The notes beneath the pieces are model-generated. The model searched no databases and was not told where the DNA came from. It saw only the letters and a program-made list of their open reading frames with translations. The translations under genes were made by a program, and so were the position numbers. 64,000 nt of DNA from Hexactinellida sp. DTS-2022 (taxonomy: Eukaryota > Porifera > Hexactinellida). Below, one piece after another: positions 34,865 to 46,423 of the stretch. The stretch covers positions 6,500,501 to 6,564,500 of the forward strand of contig JAPNXP010000001.1 in assembly GCA_028753945.1 (NCBI GenBank), read 5' to 3'. Every line of letters begins with the position of its first letter. Position 1 is the stretch's first letter.

Positions 34865-35030
34865 TCAAAAACCAATAGATCGTTGTCGCAGAACAAAATT
34901 ACCCCTGTATACAAATTTACTGCTTTCTGGGACTCGTAGTCTTTCCAATTAATTCTGGACAAACACACAAACACACACACAAACAACAATTTCGCTTTTA
35001 ATATATATATAGATATATATATAGATAATT
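34865..35030 (+). repeat. CA-rich interspersed repeat, copy 4
   Basis: CCAATAGATCGTTGTCGCAG, GTATACAAATTTACTGCTTT, GGACAAACACACAAACAC, tail CTTTTAATATATATATAGAT. Confidence 0.8.
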
Positions 35031-35051
35031 TAATAAATATAAATTTAATTT

Positions 35052-35147
35052 CGTACTTAAGACGTACTTAGTTAAGTATGTACTTAAGTACAACAATATT
35101 TCTTAATGAATACGACTTAAGTATGTACTTAACTAAGTACGTTTTAG
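35052..35147. repeat. Short palindrome of ACTTAAGTA motifs
   Basis: ACGTACTTAGTTAAGTATGT is inverted as ACTTAACTAAGTACGT across a short spacer. Probably a small foldback MITE; no duplication was established. Confidence 0.6.
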
Positions 35148-35154
35148 TATTTTA

Positions 35155-38100
35155 AAAAAATCCAAAATTGCAGCTGTGCCTTTGGTGGCACTATATTTTG
35201 GTGGTGTTTTATTGATAGTGCCTCCAAAGGAACATGCTGTCTTCACAGCTGCAATTTTGGATTTTTTTCGCCATGTCATGAACGCCTCATGTTTAGACTC
35301 ATTTAACAAGTTGTTACGGGACTAAGGAACTATTGTTGAATTTGAAGTTTATTTCTATCTTAAACCATCTTGAATTTATTGCCATTGATTATGTATAGAT
35401 AATAAATAATATAAATATTTAAGTATTTTAGCAATGTTATCCAAGGTGAGTTTAAATTCAACAAATTCCTTATTTAGTTAATTTAATTTGATTCAATCCA
35501 TTGTATTGTATAAGTCAATTAAATAGAAGCCAGCTCGAATTCACAAGTTAAATCAATTTAATTATCGCAAGTTGAAACAATAGTGAAAGATTTAATAAGT
35601 TAAATCTTCTTACTCTCGACCAATTAAATTACAGCCTCGGTTAGGCATTCTATATGCACACTAACAATTGATAGAAAATCCTATTATACTAATTGGATGC
35701 TAGCTGCTAATTCATACTGGGACAACCCTCGAATTTAATTGGCTAAGCCATAATTGGATTAAATAGGTGTTAAAATTATTTTATCATAAATCGTAACCCC
35801 AAGTGCAAATTAGAAGGGCACTCCGCACCTACATGCCAAGTTTCAGCTCTCTATGTATAAAGGTGTGCCCAGGGCACCGTCTACGGAGAAAAGAAAATCC
35901 AAAATTGCAGCCTGTGCCGATGCATGTTCCTTTGGTGGCACTATATTTTGTTGATTGTTTATTGATAGTGCCTCCAAAGGAACATGCTGTCGGCACAGGC
36001 TGCAATTTTGGATTTTTTCAGCAAAGTCACATTACTTTGAAGGTGTTAAATTATTTCAGAAAGGTGTTTCAGAAGGCAACGACCCTTAGAGTGGTGGAAG
36101 TTTCCATTTAGCTCACTTCATTTGAGAGATATTCAAGTTTCAGTATAATATAATAAGTGATGAGTCAGCATTTTATGTGCGTGTTGGGTGATCACCCAAC
36201 ACCAACCAACCCACTCGCAAAATAGAATTCATAAAATTGTAAAACACATTATTTTTAACGATGTCATCATCGCCTTAAGGTGTCAGGACCCATTTGTATA
36301 GGTGTTATGTGGCATAAGGATCAATTGATACATTTGAAATTTGTTTCTATCTTCTATAATCTCTGAAATTTATGATATTGAATTAATTAGTATAAATAAT
36401 TATTAATATAATTTATAATATAACACCAATTACAATGTCAACTTACAATTATTAAGTTAAATTATTTGTCATAAATAATTAATTAATTAATTTGGCTATT
36501 AAATTTCAATTCCGCACACTCGATAACCCCTAATAAACAAATTGGAAGCATCTATATAAGACTATTATAAGTCATATACTGACTGAATTTATTATAATTA
36601 ATTACGTCAGTATATTAACAGTGCAAGAGTATTCTTGCAGAAGGAAATATAATCACATAATCTGTCGTTGTTATGGAATGTAAAATCTCGGTTTTCAATT
36701 GGAAAATAGAAGCCTACTCGATCTCACAAGTTGAATCAATATAATAATAACGAGTTGAAACAATAGAATTAGATTTAACACTTTCAATTGAACTGAAGTG
36801 TTAGTAAACAAAGGAAAATTGCAAATAAATTGTGGCACAAACGAAACTCAATTTAAAAATTCGTGCACTATGAAAAGGTGTAGAATTTAATTCTCTATCG
36901 AATGCATATAAATTAAATATTCGCGTACCATTTATTGTTCTTTTTCTAATATTAAACAGGTGCAAAAATGTGGCCAAAAACTTGTAATAAATAAAATCCA
37001 AAATTGCAGCCTGTGCCGACGCATGTTCCTTTGGTGGCACTATATTTTGGTGGTGGTTTATTGATAGTGCCTCCAAAGGAACATGGTGTCGGCACATGCT
37101 GCAATTTTGGATTTTCTTTCGCCATGTCATCATCACTATGAAGGTGTTAAATTATTTCAAAAAGGTGTTACAGAAGGCATCGACCCATAGAGTGGTGAAA
37201 GTTTCCATTTAGCTCACTTCATTTTAGAGATATTCAAGTTTGAGTAGAATATAATAGCTGATGACTCAGCATTTTTATGTGAGTGTTGGGTCATCACCCA
37301 ACATCAACTAACCCATATTAAATATCGAATTAACAAAATTGTAAAACACATTTTTTTAACGATGTCATCATCACCTCAAGGTGTCAAGATCCACTTGTAT
37401 AGGTGGCACGTGCCATAAGGACCAATTGATAAATTGAAAGTTTGTTTCTATCTTCTATGTTCTCTGAGATTTATGATATTTAATTAATTAGTATATATAA
37501 TTATTAATATTATTTATAATTTAACACCAATTTCAATGTCAACTTATATTAATTAAGTTTAATTATTTTGTCATAAATAATAAATTAATTAATTTGGCTA
37601 TTAAATTTCAATTCCGCACACTCGATAACCCCTAATAAACAAATTGGGAGCATCTATATAAAGTCATATACTGACTGAATTAATTATAATTAATTACGTC
37701 AGTATATTAACAGTGCAATAATATTCTCGCAGAAGTAAATATAATCACATAATCTGTCGTTGTTATGGAATGTAAAATCTCGGTTTTCAATTGGAAAATA
37801 GAAGCCTACTCGATCTCACAAGTTGAATCAATATAATAATAACGAGTTGAAATAATAGAATTAGATATAACACTTTCCATTGAACTGAAGTGTTAGTAAA
37901 CAAAGAAATTTCAACTCCCATTTATGGCAGAAATAAAACTCTTTATCGAAAGTTTTCTTCTCCCAACAGACGCAGAATTTTATGGTGAATCCAAATATGA
38001 AATAAAATTTGGGCTTTAGTAAAAAATTTTGAGTTATGGACCAGACAAATTTTGTAAGGTGTTAAAAATGTGTCCAAAATGTGTTAATAAAAAATCGTAA

Positions 38101-39660
38101 CCCCAGGTGCAAATTAGACGGTCCATACCCACCTACATGCCAAGTTTCAGCCCATCAACTATAAAGCTCTGGCCAGGGCACCGTCTACGGAGAAAAAATA
38201 TAAATATAAAAAAATCCAAAATTGCAGCCTGTGCCGACAGCATGTTCCTTTGGTGGCACTATATTTTGTTGTTGGTTTATTGATAGTGCCTCCAAAGGAA
38301 CATGCTGTCGGCACAGGCTGCAATTTTGGATTTTCTTTTCGCCATGTCATCATCACTATGAAGGTGTTAAATTATTTCAAAAAGGTGTTACAGAAGGCAT
38401 CGACCCTTAGAGTGGTGGAAGTTTCCATTTAGCTCACTTCATTTTAGAGATATTCAAGTTTGAGTAGAATATAATAGCTGATGCCTCAGCATTTTTTATG
38501 TGAGTGTTGGGTCATCACCCAACATCAACTAACCCATTTTAAAAATCGAATTAACAAAATTGTAAAAACACATTTTTTTAACGATGTCATCATCCCCTCA
38601 AGGTGTCAAGACCCACTTGTATAGGTGGCACGTGCCATATGGAATAATTGATAAATTGAAAGTTTGTTTCCATCTTATATCACTTCTGAGATTAATGAAA
38701 TTTAGATAATTAGTATAATATTTAATTAATCTATTAATAATTTAACACCAATATTATGTACATCAAATAAAGTAAGTTCAATTATTTGTAGTTATTATTA
38801 ATCTAAATTGAATTTCACTATCATATTTGAATTCAGCGCACTCGATAACCCCACTAATCTATTTGGAACCATCTCTATAAGTTAAACACAGAGCGAATTA
38901 ATTAGAATTAAACATGTCATGTATCCATTGTGCAAGAATATTCACGGAGAAGTAAATATAATCACATAATCTGTCGTTGTTATGGAATGTAGAATCTTAG
39001 TTTTCAATTATAAAATAGAAGCCTACTCGATCTCACAAGTTGTATCACTAGAATTATCGCAAGGTGAAACAATAGAATTAGATTTAACACTTTCAATTGA
39101 ACTGAAGTGTTAGTAAACTATGGAAACTTGCAACTCAATTGTGGCACAAACTAAGTACAAATTGAAAATTCGTGCACTGTGAAAAGGTGTAGAATTTAAT
39201 TCTCTATCGAATGTATATAACTTTAATTTTCGGGTACTATTTATTGTTCCTGTTTCAATATTAAACAGGTGCAAAAATGTGTCCAAAAAAATGTAATAAA
39301 AAATCGTGACCCCAGGTGCACATCTGTAACCCATGAGACACCTGTCCTGAAATTTTGGGTTCTTAGTTAATTAAACTCTGTTCAGTAGAGAGGCTACGGA
39401 CCAATAATATACCAAAGCACTAAGACCAATACTGGGCCACTATACTATAGTATAGTCGGCACAGTAATAATAAAGGCAGTGATTTCAATACTGGGCCACT
39501 ATACTATAGTATAGTCGGCACCGTAAAAATAGAAAAATTGCAGCTGTGCCGACGCAAGTTCCTTTGGTGGCACTATATTTTGTTGGTGGTTTATTGATAG
39601 TGCCTCCAAAGGAACATGCTGTCGGGCGCAGGCTGCAATTTTGGATTTTTTTTCGCCAAG
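35155..39660. repeat. Tandem array of 0.7-1.3-kb units, each with a long hairpin
   Basis: Five hairpins start at about 35155, 35896, 36998, 38211 and 39530. Between them are related AT-rich segments with AAGGTGTTAAATTATTTCA, GAAGTTTCCATTTAGCTCAC, TTGGGT...ACCCAAC and AAGGTGTCAAGACCCA. The units at 36.0-37.1 and 37.1-38.3 kb are close copies; the ends are more diverged. There is no coding potential. It may be a satellite-like array or tandemly arranged non-autonomous elements. Confidence 0.85.
38211..38334. repeat. Best-preserved long hairpin of the array
   Basis: Two 52-nt arms (38211-38262 and 38283-38334) are complementary at 51 positions around a 20-nt loop. Arm landmarks are ATCCAAAATTGCAGCCTGTG, CCGACAGCATGTTCCTTTGG and its inverse. 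The one mismatch (T opposite T, in TTTGGTGGC versus GCCTCCAAA) recurs in the other four copies. Confidence 0.92.
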
Positions 39661-39916
39661 TCATCAACGCCCAAGGTGTGAAGAACCATTTGTTAAGTGG
39701 TCGGAATTCAAGGAACGATTGTTGAATTTGAAGTTTGTTTCTATCATAAACCATCGAGAGTTTATTGCCATTCATTCATTTTGTTTTGATAATAAAATAT
39801 ATTAGTAGTAATTTATTTTAGCAATGTTATCCACGGTTGAGTTGAATTAAGGCAGCCACATTGAATAGCTTGTGTATCACAACTAATCACTTCATTGGCT
39901 ATGCAATTCTGAATTA

Positions 39917-40018
39917 CAGTCGACTCCGCTTAATAGAGCCACCGGTTAATAGATTTCTCCGCTTAATCGGGTCAAAGCGACCTGGTCCCAAGGTGACTCT
40001 ATTAAGCGGAGTAGACTG
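39917..40018. mobile_element. TA-flanked MITE (CAGTCGACTCCGC ends)
   Basis: 102 bp, ends CAGTCGACTCCGCTTAATAG and CTATTAAGCGGAGTAGACTG, flanked by TA. Shorter relative of 26154-26321. Confidence 0.87.
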
Positions 40019-40670
40019 TATTGGGATTTCAATATTGGGGAATTCCATGTCAAGTCGACCAGTCATTTCACCACTATCAATCGATTTGTCTGTAAATTGC
40101 TGTGTAACAAGCTACAAGCAAGTCTATACTTTCCTCAAAATTTTAGACTAATCGGTTGAGTGGTTTTTGATTTATGACGTCACAGATTTTCATTTTTTTG
40201 TTGATTATCCAAACATTTTTCAAAATGTTGAAGCACCATCTCACTTCAAACTCGTATAACTTTTGATATAATTATCCAATTCTTTTAAAAATTGCTATAC
40301 TTATGTTTTTATATATGGAGAATTCAAATCAGATGGATATATTAAGTTATCAGTTGTTTTTATTAGTGAAAATTAGAACTGAAACCAATACCGGAAGTAG
40401 AACCGGAACCATGACGTAACAAAAATGTATATTTTCGGATCTCTTTTATTTTTTGGTAATTTATTCTATGTAGTCTTAAGTCATTGTGTAGAAAATTTCA
40501 TTATGGTTTCCATATCTTCCCATTGAGTTATTCACATTTTTGTCCTCTAAACGCTATTTATGTGATACTACAACTTATTGATGTTCTTTATAAAAATCGA
40601 AAACTGGTTAGAACCTTACTCTATTTCTATCATATTAATAAATATTTCATATTTAAATAATTATTATCAC

Positions 40671-40861
40671 CAGTGTATTATACAGCCATTTGTAAATACG
40701 CTCCTAATCCTGGTCTGATGCAATTTGATACGCCTAAATGACAAATTATTGTTACCGTATAGGAGAGGATTCCAAATTTTCGCGCTCCTAAATTCCAATT
40801 TTCCAAAAATCATACTCCAAAAGGAGCGTCTCGCGCTCCTGGATAATTCCTTGATTATCAC
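40671..40861. repeat. Interspersed module with GGAGCG motifs
   Basis: CAGTGTATTATACAGCCATT ... CGCGCTCCTGGATAATTCC. Present in both arms of the foldback (also 42425-42609) and independently at 57254-57438, so it is a separate repeat captured by the foldback arm before the arm was copied. Confidence 0.7.
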
Positions 40862-41177
40862 TCATTCCAACACCATTATACAATTGATATACGTATGTAT
40901 CAGAAATTTGTGGTTTGTGGTATGTTTGACCTCCGATACACTACACATGTTAATTAAGTGCATTAAGTGCATTAGTATTGTTGCAATGTATAATTGGAAT
41001 GCAATTGATTGAACAAATTAACTGTGAACTTACTTACGTTAACTAATGGCCGTTATCACACTGTTATTTTGGCCTAATTAATACCAATGTATTTGTTATT
41101 TACATTATTATTCAAATAATTAAGATTGCTTATAATTCATGATTTGATGATGGTCTTTGATGTAATATTCATATATA

Positions 41178-41483
41178 CAGTACCCCCTACTAATCCTAAC
41201 ATAGGTGTTCCGATTCAACAAAAATCTCTTCCGATTAGTGAATTCGTTCTGGGTAGGGATGTAATACATTTTCTATAGGCATCTATAAAATGCGACCCCA
41301 ATAATCCGACCCACTCTTTTTAATCCATACAAATCATATAGTACACTACCTGATACTTATTTTGTATAATTTCAATGTATTATACTATATACAAATATTT
41401 ATGATTTACCCTCTTTTATATGAAAAATATTTTGGTATCTCCTGTTCGGACTAGCGAGGGTTCGGATTAGCGAGGGTATACTG
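41178..41483. mobile_element. TA-flanked MITE inside the foldback
   Basis: 306 bp, ends CAGTACCCCCTACTAATCCT and GATTAGCGAGGGTATACTG, flanked by TA. Related to 50698-50946 (both with TTCCGATTAGTGAA and TCCTGTTCGGACTAGCGAGG). Confidence 0.8.
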
Positions 41484-41636
41484 TATTTCCAAATGGATTC
41501 CGTACGTTTATATATTTACAATTTAATCTCTTGCTACATTTGAAAATCAGTAATTAGCTTCATGTCCATAGATGAGATTTTGAACTTCCTTGCACATTTT
41601 GAAGAAGTTTTTGGAGTGGATATATAGCCTATTACA

Positions 41637-41855
41637 TCATTTTAGGGACATAACAAACGTCTTCTGTTGAGTGCCAATAGAAACTATTTTCAGGACGCCC
41701 TGGTCCTTTTGGATGCATAAGCTGACTTCTATATCACTTTCTTCCTCACAGACTTCTTTAATCACACAAATATACCAATTTTTGTCATACATACATACGA
41801 CATAATTACCTATAGTTAAGTATGGCAGCTGTGTAGAATATTTATAGTTTGTCAC
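41637..41855 (-). pseudogene. Short coding remnant, transposon C-terminal-like
   Basis: 72 codons reading IGNYVVCMYDKNWYICVIKE followed by acidic sequence and SLCIQKDQ. The pattern (Val-x-Tyr-Asp-x-x-Trp-Tyr) resembles a small beta-barrel-like C-terminal segment seen in various transposon proteins. It suggests that the foldback is a deletion derivative of a coding element. The family was not identified. Confidence 0.45.
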
Positions 41856-42424
41856 ACGATTTCATTTAAATTCATATGTTATTGTGTAATCTAATTGGTC
41901 ACTAATTCGCTTTCTCCTATAAATTTTGCACTTATTGGAGTGTATTTATGGTAAGTACGTGTCACTGGTATAGTTTTGATGTTATCATATCTAAAACATA
42001 ATTAAGTGTACTACAAAATAATCTAAGAGCTCTACGTATATTAAACATTTGAATAAGTGATATATATTATCTTCTTTTGGTTGCTGTAAACTTGCTCGGG
42101 CGGTAACTCTTTTTACTGTACCTCCAATGTCATCACAAGTTAATTTTCAGTGGGAGGTAACAAAAAAAATTGATTTCAAAATTCAGATTCGAAGTGATGC
42201 AAATAAATAGAATCAATAGATAATAATCAAGTTTCACAACTTTTATGCTGTAATATTAACTTCACAGCTCAATAGTTTAATAAATTGCATTCTTATTAAA
42301 CATAGCAACAATACTAATGCATTATAATTTACATGGTAGTGTATCGGAGGTCAAACATACCACAAACCACAAATTTCTGATACATACGTATATCAATTGT
42401 ATAATGGTGTTGGAATGAGTGATA

Positions 42425-42609
42425 ATCAAGGAATTATCCAGGAGCGCGAGACGCTCCTTTTGGAGTATGATTTTTGGAAAATTGGAATTTAGGAGCGCGA
42501 AAATTTGGAATCCTCTCCTATACGGTAACAATAATTTGTCATTTAGGCGTATCAAATTGCATCAGACCAGGATTAGGAGCGTATTTACAAATGGCTGTAT
42601 AATACACTG
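42425..42609. repeat. GGAGCG module, inverted copy in right foldback arm
   Basis: Reverse complement of 40671-40861, essentially identical. Confidence 0.75.
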
Positions 42610-43775
42610 GTGATAATAATTATTTAAATATGAAATATTTATTAATATGATAGAAATAGAGTAAGGTTCTAACCAGTTTTCGATTTTTATAAAGAACATC
42701 AATAAGTTGTAGTATCACATAAATAGCGTTTAGAGGACAAAAATGTGAATAACTCAATGGGAAGATATGGAAACCATAATGAAATTTTCTACACAATGAC
42801 TTAAGACTACATAGAATAAATTACCAAAAAATAAAAGAGATCCGAAAATATACATTTTTGTTACGTCATGGTTCCGGTTCTACTTCCGGTATTGGTTTCA
42901 GTTCTAATTTTCACTAATAAAAACAACTGATAACTTAATATATCCATCTGATTTGAATTCTCCATATATAAAAACATAAGTATAGCAATTTTTAAAAGAA
43001 TTGGATAATTATATCAAAAGTTATACGAGTTTGAAGTGAGATGGTGCTTCAACATTTTGAAAAATGTTTGGATAATCAACAAAAAAATGAAAATCTGTGA
43101 CGTCATAAATCAAAAACCACTCAACCGATTAGTCTAAAATTTTGAGGAAAGTATAGACTTGCTTGTAGCTTGTTACACAGCAATTTACAGACAAATCGAT
43201 TGATAGTGGTGAAATGACTGGTCGACTTGACATGGAATTCCCCTATTGCTTTTCACGATTTTTGAATTAATTTATATAAAAAATCTTATTCGGCTATATA
43301 TTCCCACTGTGATAGTCATTATAAAATTTTCTCCTCTAATATATATAAGTTTACATGTATATGTTACTCTGTACCAAAATATTAACGCTTTTTACATCTG
43401 TGTGAACCCGTTCACACCGGGTACGCGTTTACACTGCACCATATACGTACAGGAGCGGATCCAGAGTTTCTTAAAAGGGGGGGTTGTTAATACATAAGCG
43501 AGCATTTCCAAGGGAATTTATGACTAGCAAACATACTATTATTATCCAATTTTATTATGTTATTCAATTGATTATTTTACTACTATCACAGCGTTATTGC
43601 GAAAGTTAGTTATCTTATCCAAATACTAGTTTAGATATATGAATATGAATCTAATGTTTGGTTAAAATTAATAGCACAAGAGCATACACAATATAAACAT
43701 ACATCCTATAGCTAATCGGTGGACTTTGTAAGAGTGTGTTTCTTATCATGAGGTGCAGCACAAGTATCTGTGATA

Positions 43776-44445
43776 CAGGGCTGTATCAACTCATTTTGAG
43801 TTGGTAAAAAAACTCATTTCCTCGGAACCAACTCATTCATTTATATTGTACCAACTCATTCAACTCATTCATTTGGATGTAACCAACTCATTCAACTCAT
43901 TCAATTTATCCAGTTTTATGCAACCAACTCATTTCAACTCATTTCTACTCATTCAACTCATTCAACTCATTTCAACTCATTTTAAAACTCGTTCAACTCG
44001 ACTCATTTAATTACACATTCAAATGCATGTAACTCACATGCAATTAACTCATTAAAAAAATTGTATACATATGCGATGCAAGCCACTGTTGCTAAAAAAC
44101 TTGCTTCAGACTATTTTCATGATTTCGAGTATTTTTCGAGTATTGAGATGGGATCTGCATCTCACTATGGGTTGACGCAAATACTACTTATGCCACATGG
44201 CAGGACAATTATTGTCTATGATATATATTTTAACCAATTTTAGAAATGAGTTGGTTCAAACCAACTCATTTCTAAAATGAGTTGATTCAACCAACTCATT
44301 TCTAAAATGAGTTGAACTCATTTCAACTCATTCAAGTGAGCTATCAACTCATTCAACTCATTCATTTAGACCACTACCAACTCATTCAACTCATTCAGAA
44401 AAATGAGTTGATTTTGCCAACTCAAAATGAGTTGATACAGCCCTG
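43776..44445. mobile_element. hAT-like element built of CAACTCATT microrepeats
   Basis: 670 bp, ends CAGGGCTGTATCAACTCA and TGAGTTGATACAGCCCTG, flanked by the 8-bp duplication CTGTGATA (43768-43775 and 44446-44453). Both ends continue inward as dozens of CAACTCATT (left) and mixed ATGAGTTG/CAACTCATT (right) repeats. Open frames in it are repeat artefacts. Confidence 0.9.
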
Positions 44446-44536
44446 CTGTGATAGAATGGAAATTCACAAAGTAATGCGATAGAGTTACCACTCAACACAA
44501 AAGGGGGGGTTGCAACCCCCTAAACCCCCCCCAGAC

Positions 44537-44664
44537 CTGGGGCTGATTACTAGTGAGTGATTACGATTACGATTACGATTACAGGAAATGTGGTAATCGA
44601 TTATAATTGATTACAATTTCATTTTCTTTACAATGCGATTACGATCGTTTCGATTCAGCCCCGG
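44537..44664. repeat. GATTACGATTAC repeat element, copy 1
   Basis: CTGGGGCTGATTAC at one end and GATTCAGCCCCGG at the other, with repeated CGATTA inside. A second copy is at 44850-44956 and a decayed relative at about 31200-31290. Confidence 0.65.
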
Positions 44665-44849
44665 AGTTTCATGCGCACGAAAAATAAGGCTCGGGTGCAT
44701 GGAAGTAGCCACCAAGAATTATTTGTAGGGGCCGGATATATCTTTGGGGGTGCAATGAGATCAGCGAACCCTCAAACTATAACCTTATTTAAAGTTATTG
44801 TGGAATTTTTGGGGGGTCCGAGTGAAATTTGGGGGGGCCTGGTGCCATA

Positions 44850-44956
44850 CCTGGGGCTGATTACTAGTGGGTGATTACGATTACATCCATCAAAAAAAGC
44901 TTGATTACGATTACGATTACGATTACAGGAAAAGTTGTAATCGTAATCAGCCCCAA
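44850..44956. repeat. GATTACGATTAC repeat element, copy 2
   Basis: CTGGGGCTGATTACTAGTGG...GTAATCGTAATCAGCCCCA, 107 bp. Confidence 0.65.
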
Positions 44957-45236
44957 GCCTGACCACCCCCCCCCCTGGATCCGCCCCTGACGTACAACAG
45001 AGACAGGTCTTATAATTTGCTTCCTTATGTGAATTATAAATTGCAGAAATTGTATACAAAGGTATACAAAATATAGACTGCCAATATTGTTAATTAAGGA
45101 AAAATAGAATGGGATTCATATCAAGTTATGACATTCTAACAGATTTGGAATATTTATTAAGCTACAGTACGTAGTATGTTAAACCCATTAACGGGTTCAT
45201 ACCAGTGTATAGGCGTTCACATTAAACCCTCTTCGA

Positions 45237-45672
45237 GGGTAGTATGCTGGTCCCGCACCCGCCCCGCCCCGCATCTATTGGTGATTGACCCGCCCCGCCC
45301 GCAAGACACAGTGCTAAACCAAATGAACCCGCGCCTAACCCTCGCTAACCAGTATCCTCGCCAGGAATATATAATAGGGAGTACACACACGGCGCACGAT
45401 GCAGGCACTGAAATATTTACAGCCTTAAGAAATACGGAATAAGGCAGTGCGTTTTTGTGCGGATATTTGAACAGCGAATTCCGAGTTTATATCATTAAGC
45501 ACTATAGAGGGGACATTGCTATAATAGGGGGGGGGGGTACTGAGTCCCCCAAATTAGGCTTAGAGAGAACACTGGTGCTAAGCTGCACCAACCCGCAAGA
45601 AGAATCAGTGACCCGCACCCGCCCCGAAAATATTCTGATCGTTTGACCCACAAGAACCCACCCCCCGCAGAG
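45237..45672. repeat. GC-rich CCCGC repeat segment
   Basis: CCCGCACCCGCCCCGCCC motifs at the left and ACCCGCACCCGCCCCGA at the right, ending CCGCAGAGGTCTAGT. The last string is the inverse of ACTAGACCTCTGCG at 32467-32480, so this is another interspersed element. A G9 run is at 45528-45537. No duplication was established. Confidence 0.55.
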
Positions 45673-45744
45673 GTCTAGTTCACACTGGTTTCACTGGCCT
45701 GAACACGTTCTTACCGATGTAAACGTGTACCTATTGATTTCTAT

Positions 45745-46256
45745 AAATTGTATACACTCCAGTCTCCCTTATCCGGGAACTTTGGTCCGGGGTGCCCGTA
45801 ACTCTGAATTTGCCCGGGTCTGAGAATCCAGTAGATGTCGGATATAAGAACATATCGATTATAGGAACACTATGTTGGAAAACGGTTGCCATATACCCTA
45901 TATAATTTATGTCGGTTATAAGAACATGCTGGTTATAACTTATAAGGCAATATATGCACATTAAGTGCAGTTCCCGACGAAGTGCTTATAACCGGCATCC
46001 ACTGTACTATGTATGGTACACATGGAATTCCAAAATGTATAATCTAATATTTTAAAAATTCATTCAAAATTTAAAACTTATGTTTTTAACGGGTTGTGGA
46101 TAATTCAAGATATGTATCTGCTATAGAATTTTGTCATTAAACTCCATTATTGATTAAATTAATACATATTTAGTTTGTCTTTACACCAGAAGGGTGCCCG
46201 GTTGAGGGAGGTACCCGGATTTGGGAGGTCCGGATGACGGAGGTTTAAGTGTACAT
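45745..46256. repeat. Composite MITE region
   Basis: TACACTCCAGTCTCCCTTATCCGGG on the left and CCGGATGACGGAGGTTTAAGTGTA on the right are imperfect inverted ends. Nested inside, CAGTAGATGTCGGATATAAG (about 45829) pairs with TTATAACCGGCATCCACTG (about 46004). Tc1/pogo-like; boundaries are approximate. Confidence 0.6.
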
Positions 46257-46423
46257 CCAACTCACACGCACCCATTAGAAGTTAGACTTACTTCTCGAGC
46301 CAAACCTTACTTCTACCAAAATACAATCATTGACATATTTAATTTAATCTTACTTATGATAAAGGAACTATTAAACCTTCACACCTCTACTACTATCCTC
46401 AATATATTAACTCCATGCTTTAT

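Larger units (their letters stand above)
40037..43243. mobile_element. 3.2-kb foldback element with about 0.9-kb arms
   Basis: It starts GGGGAATTCCATGTCAAGTC and ends with the inverse, flanked by the 4-bp duplication TATT (40033-40036 and 43244-43247). The arms, 40037 to about 40950 and about 42330-43243, read as almost identical inverted copies; weaker similarity extends further inward. The middle holds a MITE and a small coding remnant. The superfamily is not determined: 4-bp duplications occur in several (for example Sola, Chapaev). Confidence 0.88.
43450..44989. mobile_element. hAT-like element with CAGGAGCGGATCCAG ends
   Basis: Left end CAGGAGCGGATCCAGAG, right end CTGGATCCGCCCCTG, G and C tracts just inside. 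Flanks share only ACGTA, so the duplication is imperfect. It contains another hAT-like element (43776-44445) and two GATTACGATTAC repeats (44537-44664, 44850-44956). No transposase. Confidence 0.75.

Noticed and set aside
36155-38490. CTGATGA/GTGATGAGTC motifs in the tandem hairpin array, suggesting a hammerhead ribozyme as in retrozymes or Penelope-like elements
   Set aside because: No GAAA core element or suitable stems follow at the required spacing, and one copy reads CTGATGC. The hammerhead core is not satisfied.
35155-39660. CRISPR-like array
   Set aside because: Units are 0.7-1.3 kb, internally palindromic and in an animal genome. There are no short direct repeats with unique spacers and no cas genes.
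40725-41012. 95-codon open frame repeated on the other strand at 42322
   Set aside because: It lies in the two arms of a foldback and covers the GGAGCG module. The duplication reflects DNA copying, not a gene family.
43801-44010. 69-codon open frame rich in Ser/Phe/Leu/Ile
   Set aside because: Pure translation of CAACTCATT microrepeats.
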